DNA from: Corallium rubrum
Taxonomy: Eukaryota > Cnidaria > Anthozoa > Scleralcyonacea > Coralliidae
DNA: 64,000 nucleotides
Assembly: GCA_964035015.1 (NCBI GenBank)
Contig: OZ035999.1
Location: forward strand, 5,284,627-5,348,626
Direction of reading: 5' to 3'
The notes under the pieces are model-generated. The model was not told the origin of the DNA, did not search any database, and was given only the letters and a program-made list of their open reading frames with translations. Positions within the stretch are counted from its first letter, which is position 1. Each line of letters begins with the position of its first letter. Position numbers and translations under genes: made by a program. Of the stretch, positions 1 through 10,538 are shown piece by piece.

Positions 1-284
1 ACTTTGAAGAGAACAAACATTCATTTTCAAAATAAAGAAAATTCTCAAAACTTGAGTTGAAAGTTATTGTTGGCTACTAATAATATATCTATAGAGTATA
101 ATTACTGTACCACCCGTTATGCATACTTATTACAGGTTTTCTTTTTTGGCAGGTCAAACAAGCAATGGCAGGCCATAATTTACTTGGCCTGCCAATGCAC
201 CAGTCAATGGTTTCCCCCAAGTGTGTGGGGGGGGATCGGACATACCCACGGGATTTGACAACTACCTGTTTCCCCTGGGTCGGG

Positions 285-538
285 AATAGGTGACTTTCAG
301 GGTGTTGCGCGCGCATCGTTTTGGAAAGGAATTGGTGGGCTCTTGGTGGGCTCTCTACAAAGTAAGCAATGGCAAACAGACTTGCTAGCAAGCCAACAAC
401 AGCAGAATAACAGTGGTAAATATCTAGAAACTGTATCTATACTTTGTTTATTTTAAATAGTACGTTTACTTTGAGGGGAGCTTGCCAGTTTTTTTGAAAA
501 ATGATGCGTGCGCAACACCCTGAAACTCACCTATTTGA
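285..538. repeat. inverted repeat pair (38 bp arms)
   Basis: AATAGGTGACTTTCAGGGTG and the bases after it (285-322) reappear as an imperfect reverse complement at 499-538. The ~175-bp spacer carries nothing I recognise. This looks like a small foldback element nested in the larger repeat. Confidence 0.55.
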
Positions 539-595
539 CAACTGTAGGTAGCCCGAGGGTCAGGAAGATTGTCAGGTCTCACTCCTCCGCAGAGG

Positions 596-1000
596 CTTTT
601 TTTAGTATTCCGTAATGCCGTAACGAGAGTTTTGATTAGTAATATGAGCATTTTCACTCATTCTTATTTAATATTTCATAATGTCCATAACGAGAGTTCT
701 CGAGAGCCATTTTGATTAGTAATAGGACATTTTCACTCATTCTTACATGAAGTTTTAGGCCGCGCGCTTGCATTTTTCATCCCTTAGTGTCCCCATGTGT
801 ACCACATGCTCCCTAACCTAAAACTTCATGTAAGAATGAGTGAAAATGTCATATTACTAATCAAAATAGCTCTCGAGAACTCTCGTTATGGACATTAAGA
901 AATATTAAATAAGAATGAGTGAAAATGCTCATATTACTAATCAAAATAACTCTTGAGAACTCTAGTTATGGACATTATGGAATATTAAAAACAAAAGGTC
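596..1000. mobile_element. foldback/MITE-like palindrome with duplicated arms
   Basis: Each arm contains two copies of a module with AAGAATGAGTGAAAATG, TATTACTAATCAAAAT and CTCTCGTTATGGACAT. The left arm (600-762) is the reverse complement of the right arm (818-990). The loop is about 770-815. There is no coding potential. It is most simply a non-autonomous foldback transposon. Confidence 0.65.
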
Positions 1001-1400
1001 CGCTATGCGTACATGTATCTGCGCAAACCCACCACTGTGAGAATCATGTCAAGATCTTGTGTGATCTTGGAAAATCTTGTAAGATCTTAAGAAAAATCTT
1101 AAGATTTTTACACGTAGATCTTATAAGATTTTAGCGAGATCTTATAAGATAATTAAAGAGAAAGTACACGTTCTCTGACCTTAATAATTTTTTATCATGA
1201 CTCACAAAAACTGTGGTAGATCACACTCACAAGTTTACTATAAGTCACGTTAAAAATACTTAACCAGTTTATCAGCAATATCACCTGTCTCCGAAATGTT
1301 TTTGTGCAAAACTTTGTCGGAAATATAGAATTTAACGGCTAACTGCTGGAAGATATATCCCAATGGCCAATAATACGGCTACCGCGGGTCTATTAAATAC

Positions 1401-2345
1401 CCCTGAATCGTCTGTAGGTTTGTGCCATGTATGTAGAGCGCAAATATCAAATTGCATTGTTTACGCTATTTACTTGACCTACGGTCAAACGCGGTCATAT
1501 TTAAAGTAAATCAATCGTCTGTAGGTTTGTGCCATTTGGGAAACTTGCACGGTTAGATGATAGAGCGTTAAATTCTGTACAACATATGTGAATTAGAACA
1601 AATCGTAGAGAATAGCAACGGAGAAAAATATATCAGTTGAACTGAGATGAGCGCAAGTATCAAATTGCATTATACGGCTATTTACTTGGCGTACAGTCGA
1701 ACGCGGTCATATTTAAAGTAAATTAATCGTCTGTAGGTTTGTGCCATTTGGGAAACTTGTACGGTTAGATAGAGCGTTAAATTCTGTACAACATATGTGA
1801 ATTAGAGAACATGGTATAGAATAACAACGGAGAAAAGGCTATATGAACTGACATGAGCGCAAATATCAAATTGCATTATTACGCTATTTACTTGGCGTAC
1901 GGTCAAACGCGGTCATATTTAAAGTAAATCAATCGTCTGTAGGTTTGTGCCATTTGGGGAACTTGCACGGTTAGATAGAGCGTTAAATTCTGTACAACAT
2001 ATGTGAATTAAAACAAATCGTATTAGAATAGCAACGGAGAAAAATATATTTGAACTTAGATGAGCGCAAATATCAAATTGCATTATTACACTATTTACTT
2101 GGCGTACGGTCGAACGCGGTCATATTTAAAGTAAATCAATCGTCTGTAGGTTTGTGCCATTTGGGAAACTTGTACGATTAGATAGAGCGTTATATTCTGT
2201 ACAACATATGTGAATTAGAACAAGTCGTATAGAATAGCAACGGGGAAAAATCTATTTGAACTGAGATGAGCGCAAATATCAAATTGCATTATTATGCTAT
2301 CACTTGGCGTACGGTCAGACGCAATCATTTTAAAGTATCCCTGAA
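1401..2345. repeat. ~207-bp tandem satellite
   Basis: The phrase CGTCTGTAGGTTTGTGCCA begins at 1409, 1516, 1728, 1934 and 2141, giving spacings of 107, 212, 206 and 207 bp. Units also share CGCAAATATCAAATTGCATT and GCGGTCATATTTAAAGTAAA. The first unit is internally deleted. CCCTGAATC sits at both edges (1401 and 2339), as if the array had expanded from a single copy within one element. No ORF runs through it. Confidence 0.8.
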
Positions 2346-2640
2346 TCATACTACTCCAATGATACAGCATTGAAATTGACTTTCTTCGAAAATAATGTTG
2401 TTCTTCGTCTCGCTCCTTAGTTCATACAACATGGCGAGGAAATATAAACAGTCACACTACTGCACACATTACAGGTCAGCGGTTACACCAAAAAGTAATT
2501 GTAAGATGCGCGAATTAACGGATTAAAACTCACTGCGCATGCCACAATCTTTGTTAAGAACTGTTGACCATAAATTAAAAACACTATTAGGTGGGGTTGG
2601 ACGGGGAGGAGGTGGCTTAAAAAACCCCCCCGACACTTTT

Positions 2641-2705
2641 CAAGTAAGGGTTAGGGTTACCCCCGGGAAATTCACATTTTTGAGATTAGGGTTAGGGTTC
2701 GGGGG
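2641..2705 (+). repeat. interstitial telomere-like TTAGGG motifs
   Basis: AGGGTTAGGGTTACCC and GATTAGGGTTAGGGTTC lie within a G-rich repeat. The copies are few, interrupted and internal to the window, so this is not a chromosome end. Similar TTAGGG/CCCTAA-rich repeats are at 11250-11340 and 11940-12065. Confidence 0.6.
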
Positions 2706-3440
2706 GGGAAGGGTTTCATTAAAAACCTCTTTATTAAACAATTTCCAGTAACTTACTGGATACAATGCCTTTACAATTGCAGTAGTTTATTGGTTACAAC
2801 GTGCGGATCGGCTGACACACACACACAACACGATAGCAATATATCTGCGCGTTGCGCAGATACAAAAAGCCTCTGCGGAGGAGAGTGGTCAGGTCTCACT
2901 GCGTGGGGCTTGGGAACGAGTGAAGGACAAATGGTCGTAACCAAAAGGATCGCAGGCTCTGGGTACGAGATTGATCGTCAGTGCCTATTTCAGCGGGAAA
3001 CACTGGATTTTCTCGCGTGCCGAGTGGATTTATCTTTCGACAGAAGGTGAGTGATTCTTGATGAAATATATAAATATGCTTTGTATTTAAGAAAGCTTTT
3101 GGCCTATGATATTGCTGATAGATACCTGGACACCAGCTCAGTGAATTGTTGTAGTGCACTGGAGCATATAATTTTTATATACACAGACTCAGTTCTTTGT
3201 TTCATCATCACATGTTTATTAATATTAAAATATGCATATTAAGTTCCTGTTCATATGGGTGGGGAAATTTGACTTACTTTGACTTAAAAAGCTAGTCGCA
3301 CGGTGGGGAAATTGAGCAAAATTTCATAGTGTAATGTCAAATCCCGTGGGTATGCCCGATTCCCCCCCCCCCCCCCCCCCGGGGGCAAACCATTGACTGG
3401 TGCATAACAAAATATGAAAGTGGCAGGCCATAATTGTTTT

Positions 3441-4343
3441 CTATTTCGAGCCCTGATAATCTGTCAGTCAGAAATATACTTTGTAACCCACAAGTAACAT
3501 TAGACAAAATGTGTGATGTGGAAAAATTGAAGAGAATGATGTGTGTCCACTGGAGGATCTTTAATTTCTACAGAGTACACATATTCCTTGTACAGAGCCA
3601 CAAATGTTTCACAGCATTCATTGTAGGATAAATGGGCAATCATTAAAGCATCATAAGAATTAAAAACTGTAAACCACCAAATAGCCAGCGCCGGCTACGC
3701 AGGCTAACCACCAAATTAAAATGTCTTTAGTTTTAATTTCTAAAAAGATATTCTTTCTCAAGATTTCAATTTTAACACTTAAAAACTCCCCCCTATTAAT
3801 TTTAGACTAGCAAGATCTTAGACGATACAAAGATGACTGGGTACCATATACAAGACAGATTTCTACATTCAAATGCACATTTGAAGAAAAAAAGAAAAAG
3901 ATCACAATAAATTTTTTGGCATGTTCATTTTTAATAACCTTGGCTACACTCCAGGAAATTCTTATGCTGGAACTTTCTACCAATTTTTTAGTGTTTTTGT
4001 AGGATCTATTAAATGAAACAAATGTTATATGTACACAAAAAATTGACTGTTATGCAAAAAGATTCCCTGAAAATACAGACATACAGTATCACACTCTATA
4101 AATGTAATGTCAGTCATAATGGAATTATTCTAAATAGAGATATTGTTAATTTTTGGTGTTCTAATCTTTGAGGAATCTAATGAAACAAATGTTATATGTA
4201 AACAAAATATTGGCTGTTACAAAAAGAAATCCTCTGAAGTTACATTACATGAAACTATTATTTGGGAAATTATCAGGAAATTAGGACATACCAGAACATT
4301 GTTATTTTATAACATCTTTCTGGTTACCTAAGTGGTCTGTGTG
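3441..4343. other. intergenic, AT-rich
   Basis: No convincing exon, RNA gene or inverted repeat was seen. Two diverged copies of a phrase containing AATGAAACAAATGTTATATGTA (4012-4034 and 4178-4200) show a local duplication. The 3' end of the acyltransferase-like transcript must fall here, but I saw no clear polyadenylation signal. Confidence 0.4.
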
Positions 4344-5897
4344 TCACATCGCATGCAGCTGCATTTCATGTTCTAAGATTGCCCTGGCAAAATCAGAATA
4401 GCTCTGAGCTACTTCGGTGGAACTTATACTGGCATCATAACACATCATCCAATTTAATGATCCATTTATATTGAAATAATAGTTTGCAAATGTTCCACTT
4501 CGTTGATGGATTGGTGATGCCCCAAATACATTCTCACAATGGAAGACATTATTTGGATTATTTTCTATTAAGAACTGTCCAACATTTGAAAGGAGGTGGC
4601 CAGAACTTTCACGATTGGCTAAATTCAAATTTCCTTGATTTATTGTATGATGAAAATATGCCTCCCATTCATCTTCTAACATAGAAATAAATTGGAGGTG
4701 TTTTCCATTACTAATATCTGAAGAAATACTCTTGCTACACCAGTTGGCAACTTTCCAGAAATCACTGTTTTCTGTTGATAAAGGAAGATTATAAGTTAGT
4801 GATCCATATTGGTTTGCTGCATAGTCTGCTGGTAGACTGAACAAATAATCTTGAGTGACTGCTGCTCTGCAGGTAATATCACTGGTGAGATGGTCAGGTA
4901 ATGGTTTGGTTTTCAGAAGACTGCACAATGCGAAATGACAAGCAGCTAGGAGTGCACCAGTTAATGTACAGCCATGTTTTCTACAGCACTTAAGCAACTG
5001 TGAGGTTTTCTCAGCTGGGATAACCTGACACAATACTTTCGTTGCTGGCTGTATAACAAATGCAGGATCAGTATTGTCAATGGCAGGGAATTCCGAGAGG
5101 ACTGGGTTAATAAAAGTGCAGGCACTTGCATCCAATGAATTGTTTGTGGAGGGAGGGAATAAAGCTGACCTCTTAAAATTAGCCAGTTTATGAGCCAGGA
5201 GGGTGGAGGAACTTGGATACATAGGAAAACTTGAAATGTCCTTCAATTTGGGTGCTGTTCCGTTTGTGATAGCTTCAAGATAGCCAAGCACTTGCTGAAG
5301 AACTGAAATTGAACTTGGAGCGTTTGTAATAGAATGGGAAGAAATAAAGGCGAGTGCACTGTAGTACAACTTACTGGAAGCATCAAATTCTCCTGGCAGT
5401 AAGACAGTTCTCCAGAGAGGACCTTCAGGGGAATGAAACTTGGTTGTTGCAAACAACTCTTCAGCAATCGCAGCTTTATCGTCAATATCTCTATCCATAA
5501 CACAAAAGTCAATTTTAAAACGTCCCTCAACGCTCTCGAAATATTTCACGCTGCTATTTGGTGACTCCATCACAGTAGCTCTGAGCATGGGTTGACGTTG
5601 GGATACCATGGCAAGAGATTGACGAACTGCTTCTTCTTGTACAGGAATGGTGGACTTCAGCGAAGCCAAAATGAAGGCAAATTTAAGACCGCTTTTATGA
5701 TATTCATTGGAAAGGGTCTCGAGGGCATCAAGAGGGCGTCTGTATATAGTTCTTGATTGGTATGTGTCTTGTCCAGCTCTGCTTACAACAACTTCGGTAT
5801 GTTTCAGAGCTCTCCTTTGCCGGACGAACAACCAGCTGGCCAAACGATTTACCACACCAAAGGTTTTGTTGTTGGCGTTGTGATAACTCCGGAACAT
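4344..5897 (-). CDS. condensation-domain / CoA-dependent acyltransferase-like protein
   Basis: An intronless 517-codon ORF. The body, from about residue 50 to 515, has the layout of the condensation/chloramphenicol-acetyltransferase superfamily (BAHD, PapA and NRPS condensation relatives). It begins with a PLDALETL...FAFILASLKS segment and has a central stretch at about 181-195. A C-terminal GSLNWMMCYD block resembles the family's last core strand. These enzymes move an acyl group from a CoA or carrier thioester, using the second His of HHxxxDG. Here the aligned residues 187-193 read SHSITNA: the second His (188) is kept, while the first His, the Asp and the Gly are replaced. No signal peptide is evident; the basic first 40 residues could be a transit sequence or an artefact of start choice. 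It could be a retrocopy, a divergent enzyme or a non-catalytic homologue. Family assignment is by pattern only. Confidence 0.72.
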   Translation of the reverse strand: MFRSYHNANNKTFGVVNRLASWLFVRQRRALKHTEVVVSRAGQDTYQSRTIYRRPLDALETLSNEYHKSGLKFAFILASLKSTIPVQEEAVRQSLAMVSQRQPMLRATVMESPNSSVKYFESVEGRFKIDFCVMDRDIDDKAAIAEELFATTKFHSPEGPLWRTVLLPGEFDASSKLYYSALAFISSHSITNAPSSISVLQQVLGYLEAITNGTAPKLKDISSFPMYPSSSTLLAHKLANFKRSALFPPSTNNSLDASACTFINPVLSEFPAIDNTDPAFVIQPATKVLCQVIPAEKTSQLLKCCRKHGCTLTGALLAACHFALCSLLKTKPLPDHLTSDITCRAAVTQDYLFSLPADYAANQYGSLTYNLPLSTENSDFWKVANWCSKSISSDISNGKHLQFISMLEDEWEAYFHHTINQGNLNLANRESSGHLLSNVGQFLIENNPNNVFHCENVFGASPIHQRSGTFANYYFNINGSLNWMMCYDASISSTEVAQSYSDFARAILEHEMQLHAM

Positions 5898-6049
5898 TTT
5901 GAAGTTACATGTATGCTAGAACGAAGAAGCGCCCGGGAAATGATATCAGGATACAAAAATGCTTTATTATTCTTCAAGAATCATAACCGTGGATACTGAA
6001 GCATAACTGAAGCAGGCAGTGTGACCAGGTTTTTACAAAGGCAATTTAC

Positions 6050-6150
6050 TTACATCACGTAGCAAAAATTACCAAATTGGCATAAAATTACTGCATCACG
6101 TAGCAAAATTTGGCAAAAAAATACTACATCACGTAGCAAAAATTACTACA
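6050..6150 (+). repeat. short tandem ATCACGTAGCAAAA repeat
   Basis: Three to four copies of CATCACGTAGCAAAAATTAC spaced 25-45 bp apart, just upstream (on the gene strand) of the acyltransferase-like ORF. CACGTAG contains an E-box-like CACGTR core, but a promoter role is only a guess. Confidence 0.45.
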
Positions 6151-6254
6151 TCAGTCAATCTGTAGATTTCGTTTCTGCTTTGAATCAAACTAGCCGACTA
6201 GGTAGTAGGTTCTGTCAAATATCGAAACCTTCTTTTAATTCTGGTAAGAAATAT

Positions 6255-6400
6255 TATTGCCCAGCATACTGCTTTAAACAAAACCATAACACAAAATAAT
6301 TTTGAAAAAATTTTACTAACGTTTCGTTACTACACGTAACATCATCAGAGTGATAAATATACATACATGAAGGTGACTTAAATAGCTTAACTAGTTACAT
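6255..6400 (+). mobile_element. possible Penelope-like element terminal fragment
   Basis: The phrase TTTTACTAACGTTTCG, followed by ACATCATCAGAGTGATAAAT, resembles the non-coding terminal repeats that accompany Penelope-like retroelements in animal genomes. There is no coding sequence here. Weak assignment by motif memory. Confidence 0.3.
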
Positions 6401-6777
6401 AAATAGAAAGTGATAAGGTGACAGACAAGGTGACAGAAACGGTGATGTAAGACAAATGAATTGTCAAACTGGTGAAGAGACCCCACAGCGTAAAGAAAAA
6501 AAAAATCTAAAAGAGTGCTAAGGGAAATGATCTAATGTTAGCGTTAAGAGAGGGTTTAAACTTAGAAATTAACAAGCTTTCTCGAAGAAGAACATCTAAT
6601 TGGTTGGAACCTGACGATATAATTGAGAAGTCATCGAAAGATTAACCTTCTTTTAAACTTTAATCATTTGAGAGACTGAAAGACTGAGAATGTCAACGAC
6701 AATGCGTCTTTCAGACGAGAAACAATCAGCATGAATAAATTTTCCACGCCAGTTCAGAGTCGGACTGGCTTCGTATT

Positions 6778-6920
6778 AAGGCGGTTTTCCACTGGGCGAA
6801 AAATGTCGCGCGAAGCGACATTTTCTTTTGTCTCGTAAGCTCTCGAGTGGAACTAATTAGCCAAGACAAAAGAAAAATGTCGAGTCGGTCGACAAATGTC
6901 GCCTAGTGGAAAACCGCCTT
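6778..6920. mobile_element. 143-bp MITE
   Basis: It starts AAGGCGGTTTTCCACTGGG and ends with CTAGTGGAAAACCGCCTT. Inner inverted copies of AATGTCG and GACAAAAGAAAA lengthen the hairpin. Superfamily not assigned. Confidence 0.65.
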
Positions 6921-6961
6921 TAGGGGCGGTGCCACTAGGGCGAGGGGCGCAGTTAAAAAAA

Positions 6962-7122
6962 GAAATTAATTAAGAAATAAAAAACGTGTCGCGTGCGATT
7001 ATCGAGTTATAATGCACGAGAGATGCGTGTAAAGCACGAGGCGATAGCCGAGTGTTTTACTAGCTTCTCGAGTGCATTATAACTCGATAATCGCACAGCG
7101 ACTAAGCTTTTTATTTCTTTTA
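6962..7122. mobile_element. foldback element (~160 bp)
   Basis: AAATAAAAA...GCGATTATCGAGTTATAATGCACGAG on the left pairs with CTCGAGTGCATTATAACTCG...TTTTTATTTC on the right. The left end is followed by GTGTCGCGTGCG and the right by CAGCGACT. No ORF. Confidence 0.6.
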
Positions 7123-7972
7123 TAAAATAATGACTTTAAATTGTCAATAAACCCAAGAAAAGTAAGCAAAAAACAGATTACCTGTCTCAGGACGAGTTTG
7201 TTGCCATTTAGCGCCACGCGTGGCCCCATACAACACGTCGGGGATTTTAGCGATGAAAATGCACTTAAAGTTGCACTGAAAACATTCTGCTGTGTTAATT
7301 ACGTGATTAGATATATATCCAAGTAATTTCTGACTTTCGTTGATGATTAAATCCACATAAAATTCATCAAAAACGACAAAATCGTCGGGAAGTATCTCGT
7401 GTGCCGTGCCGTTATGGAGTTATAATGGCACGGTTGTTTGACCCAATAGCCAATCAGAGTGCGTGTTGTCGTTCATTTACTTCCGGTTGTTTTATAATAA
7501 ATAATAACACTGGCCTACTAAGGTGGATTACAGACAAATTTGCCCACAAGCCTCTGTAAATAGAAAGATTTCAAAATTGGTGATTGTTGTTGCCATTGCT
7601 CCCCCATGTATGATTAACTTACAGAAACTGTATATACATAAACATAAACAAACTACATGCAATGGACAGCCATATTATTTTATATCTCAGTTTAGCAAAT
7701 ATAGTTCATGGGGCGCAGTTGAGGTATTCTAAAGGGGGCGCATGTGCTATTGGCACAATGCATGGCACATAGGCCAGTCCAAGCCTGCGCCAGTTAAGGT
7801 TTCTTTCTAACCTTTTGCTCAAAACTCAAGACTAAATAATGCCGGGCCTTGTGCTGGTTGTTGAAAAGATTCGACAAGCCCTTTAAAGTTGAAAATAAAC
7901 TGTACTTCGCACGCGTTATGTCAATGTCAAATCTATAGCCATCGAACCTAAAGATCCGGTGTCGGAACTATA

Positions 7973-8429
7973 CAACCTCGTCCCCAGGGCATTTTGCCTC
8001 CACGTTGGGAGGTCGGCGAAAATGGCCTGGCATCGGCTGGCCACGTGACACCCAGTATAATACGTATACATGAATAAGAAATATTTAACGCTCTGCCGAA
8101 TCACTCATGTGAACCTTTATCATAAATGCAACTGGCTAGCATTATTCATCATGATACTCCCCACGATTATCCAGGATACATTTAAATGTCGGGAAGAAAC
8201 ATATATCTAATGTTGTTCTTGACTTTAACCAAAGCTATCGTTACAATTCTTTGGATGAACTTCGCAGAGTGGATTTATTGCAATTCATATTTTGATGAAT
8301 AAATTACGCTGTATCTGAATTAATCAAGTTTTTAAACCGGCCAATCCGGTTATAGAATCGACCAGCCGATGCCAGGGCCATTTTCGCCGACTCCCAACGT
8401 GGAGGCAAAATGCCCTGGGGACGAGGTTG
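7973..8429. mobile_element. 457-bp inverted-repeat element with 9-bp target duplication
   Basis: The termini are CAACCTCGTCCCCAGGGCAT and its reverse complement; the inverted repeats extend about 75 bp (through CCACGTTGGGAG and GCCGATGCCAGG). A 9-bp duplication GGAACTATA lies at 7964-7972 and 8430-8438. Nine-base duplications and long terminal repeats fit a Mutator-like element, but no transposase is present to confirm it. Two shorter elements with the same type of end are at 9840-9891 and 13903-14122. Confidence 0.75.
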
Positions 8430-8469
8430 GGAACTATAACCACGGCGTATGTTCAAAGTCTTGCATAAC

Positions 8470-9453
8470 CTGAATGGTTCGAGTTGCGGGCGAGCGAGAA
8501 GGCGAGAAAAATGAAGGCCTGAGGAAATTCTTATTAAAACCGTCTTCCGCCCACTTTGTTATTTTTAAACATTAACGAAATATGATTGATACATGTTGTC
8601 ACAAGAACAACGCGTATGTTTTGATTTCATCCCACAGAAATATCAGAAATGCATAGTCTTTCTCCGCGTCTGGTTTTAGTCCAGACTAGTCTAGGTAGAC
8701 TTGCAATAAATGGTATATCTAGACATCTAGACCCGATCTAGAAAAGAAGTCGAAGAATTGGAAACTACGATTAGAAACCGAGAAATTTGACAATTTGAGA
8801 GTATACATATATATTGATTCAAAATTCCACCATAATAAAAGATAAACACGATTTGCTTGGACTTTCGCATCGGCTTCGCCTTCAGTAGCCCAGATCATTA
8901 AACGAAGGACCCAATTAAGTAGACTGCTTTTCGCAAGGTCTCCACCTGCTACAACGAAATTCCTCGCCGTGCCATGTTGAAGTCGATGAAGTTCAGCGAA
9001 CACAAATGGCAATATCTGATATATCAGACTTTTACCAAAACCAGTGGGCAAAACAGCAAAGACATCTTGGCTGTCAACAGGCAACAGCGAGCTTTCGAAT
9101 GCACGTCGTTTGTTCTGATTTCAAAGACTCGTAGACGAAATGTGTGAATGAATTTAACAAAGCGGCCGAAAAATCCTTCTATGGTTTGATTTTCCGACAT
9201 AAGCGATTTAAATCATAAAAGATTTTCAGAAACGTGCACCTTGACGGTGCACCTTTGGGCAGTTGTTTATCTGAATGAACCAATCAAAATCCTTACTTCA
9301 ATTAGTCAGCCAATCAGAGCTCCCGTCCATGAGATTGATGGAGTCCACAGTTTTGTTAAGAGTTTCCTCAGGCCTTTATTTTTCTCGCCTTCTCGCTCGC
9401 CCGCACCTCTGCTCCCGCTGCCGGGGTAGGCGGGAACAAATAAAGGCCTGACT
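8470..9453. mobile_element. flanked repeat carrying a RecQ-like fragment
   Basis: GCGGGCGAGCGAGAAGGCGA...GGCCTGAGGAAA at 8477-8525 is inverted at 9361-9405. The octamer CTTGCATA lies just outside on both sides (about 8461-8468 and 9453-9460), consistent with an 8-bp target duplication. The interior contains the minus-strand RecQ fragment. GCCTGA also occurs at the extreme right. Confidence 0.5.
8719..9100 (-). pseudogene. RecQ-family DNA helicase fragment
   Basis: The minus-strand translation contains DVFAVLPTGFGKSLIYQ, the Walker A region (motif I, GFGKS) of RecQ/WRN-type superfamily 2 helicases, followed by ILPFVFAELHRLQHG. After about 45 residues the similarity stops. The downstream Asp-Glu box, helicase C domain and RQC region are all absent. 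Just upstream a different frame reads LKSEQTTCIRKLA, which resembles the LKxEQ(x)2-3AI segment that normally precedes motif I, so a frameshift near 9080-9110 is likely. It is a broken fragment or a single exon, not a working helicase. Confidence 0.6.
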
Positions 9454-9839
9454 TGCATAGGTCTTGTTGCGTTTTGGTATAATTTGTCACATACTGATAC
9501 GTAGAGTGTTCTTATAGTTTCTTCGTATTCATAACAGTATGATTATTAAAATTAGTAATGTGTAGGTTATTTGTAGTTTATTATCTAGCTCATTGCTATT
9601 ACTTGTTATTGTAATAATAAACAGGGCAGTAAGACTGCCAAATTTCTAGGGGGGTCGGGGGGTATGGTCCCCCGGAACATTTTTGAAAACTGAGTCTCTG
9701 AAATGGCATTTCCCGCTATCTGACATCATATTTGAGCAAAATTTTGAACATTTTAGAACATATTTTTAAGACACATTCTCTCATTCTTACAAAAAATTTT
9801 GTCTAAAACTACAGTATCACATATTTACAAAGACAACTA
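9454..9839. other. intergenic with hAT-like remnant
   Basis: At 9625-9760, CAGGGCAGTAAGACTGCC, a G-run and GGTCCCCCGG...CTCTGAAATGGCATTTCC match the body of the hAT-type element at 40633-40957 and the piece at 35123-35260. The rest is AT-rich with nothing recognisable. Confidence 0.4.
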
Positions 9840-9891
9840 CAACCTCGTACCCAGGGTGAGCAGCGGAGATAAGGCCCTGGGTACGAGGTTG
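9840..9891. mobile_element. 52-bp minimal element with CAACCTCGT ends
   Basis: CAACCTCGTACCCAGGG and CCCTGGGTACGAGGTTG enclose only 18 bp. The flanks AGACAAC(TA) and AGACAAC(AG) suggest a 7-9-bp target duplication. It is reduced to its terminal repeats and is related to the 457-bp element at 7973. Confidence 0.6.
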
Positions 9892-9926
9892 AGACAACAG
9901 TCATTTGCAACTCACTTGTCATTTTT

Positions 9927-10120
9927 CACCAAAATGTTCAGAAGTTTGTTACGAAGTTCGTTTGGAAGTTCATAGTTCGTTTTGAACTCAACTACGCAAT
10001 TGATTGCCGGCTACTAGGAACCAAGAAGGCAAGAAGTCAATCAAGTGCGTAGTTTAAAACGGGCTTTGAACTTCCCAACAAACTTGCGAACTTCGGAACG
10101 AACGTCCGAACATTTTGGTG
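9927..10120. mobile_element. foldback element (194 bp)
   Basis: CACCAAAATGTTC at the left matches GAACATTTTGGTG at the right. Inner repeats around GAAGTTCG and AACTACGCA continue the imperfect hairpin. No ORF. Confidence 0.6.
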
Positions 10121-10401
10121 AATAATCTAACGGGATAAAGCGCGAACACAACGCGAAAATTCATTGTCAGAGTTATGATATTAATTAAACGACTAGTTAG
10201 TTTTTTTTTCTGTGACTCTGGGAACCCCCCGCTATCTACGGCCCTGATAATATATATAATAATCAGAGGCTGAGATAGCCTAGCCTCCACCATGTTGCTA
10301 TTGCTAATTTGTTGTTGTTGGAACCTTATTATCATTTTCCAGTATCCAAATACTGTATATTATATTATTTCTTTTGTCCCAGTGAGCCCTTTCAACTGAA
10401 T

Positions 10402-10530
10402 CAGTGGTGTAGGAAGCAAGTTGGTGGATGCTGGGGGGACTTTCAAAAGGGCATGCACTGTTGCAAGTATAGTGGACTTTATGACCAAGTGGGACCAGCA
10501 ACATGTGTTCCCCTGGTTTGTACACCGCTG
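10402..10530. mobile_element. hAT-type MITE, 129 bp
   Basis: The ends are CAGTGGTGTAGGAAGC and GGTTTGTACACCGCTG (12 of 16 bases match as inverted repeats), typical of hAT CAGNGG termini. A perfect 8-bp duplication AACTGAAT is at 10394-10401 and 10531-10538. Non-coding. Confidence 0.75.
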
Positions 10531-10538
10531 AACTGAAT

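Larger units (their letters stand above)
139..3440. repeat. 3.3-kb segment bounded by ~75-bp inverted repeats
   Basis: The stretch at about 188-255 (AATGCACCAGTCAATGGTTT, a C/G homopolymer, then CATACCCACGGGATTTGACA) recurs in reverse complement at about 3333-3410. The motif TGGCAGGCCATAATT accompanies both copies. I found no transposase ORF between them. The interior holds a foldback at 596-1000, a 207-bp satellite at 1401-2345 and telomere-like GGGTTAGGG at 2641-2705. Related pieces occur near 11096-11240 and 25490. This may be one large non-autonomous element or two inverted copies of a dispersed repeat; the ends are not fixed because I could not define a target duplication. Confidence 0.5.

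Noticed and set aside
2641-2705. Possible chromosome end
   Set aside because: Only a few interrupted TTAGGG units, with long unique and repeat sequence on both sides.
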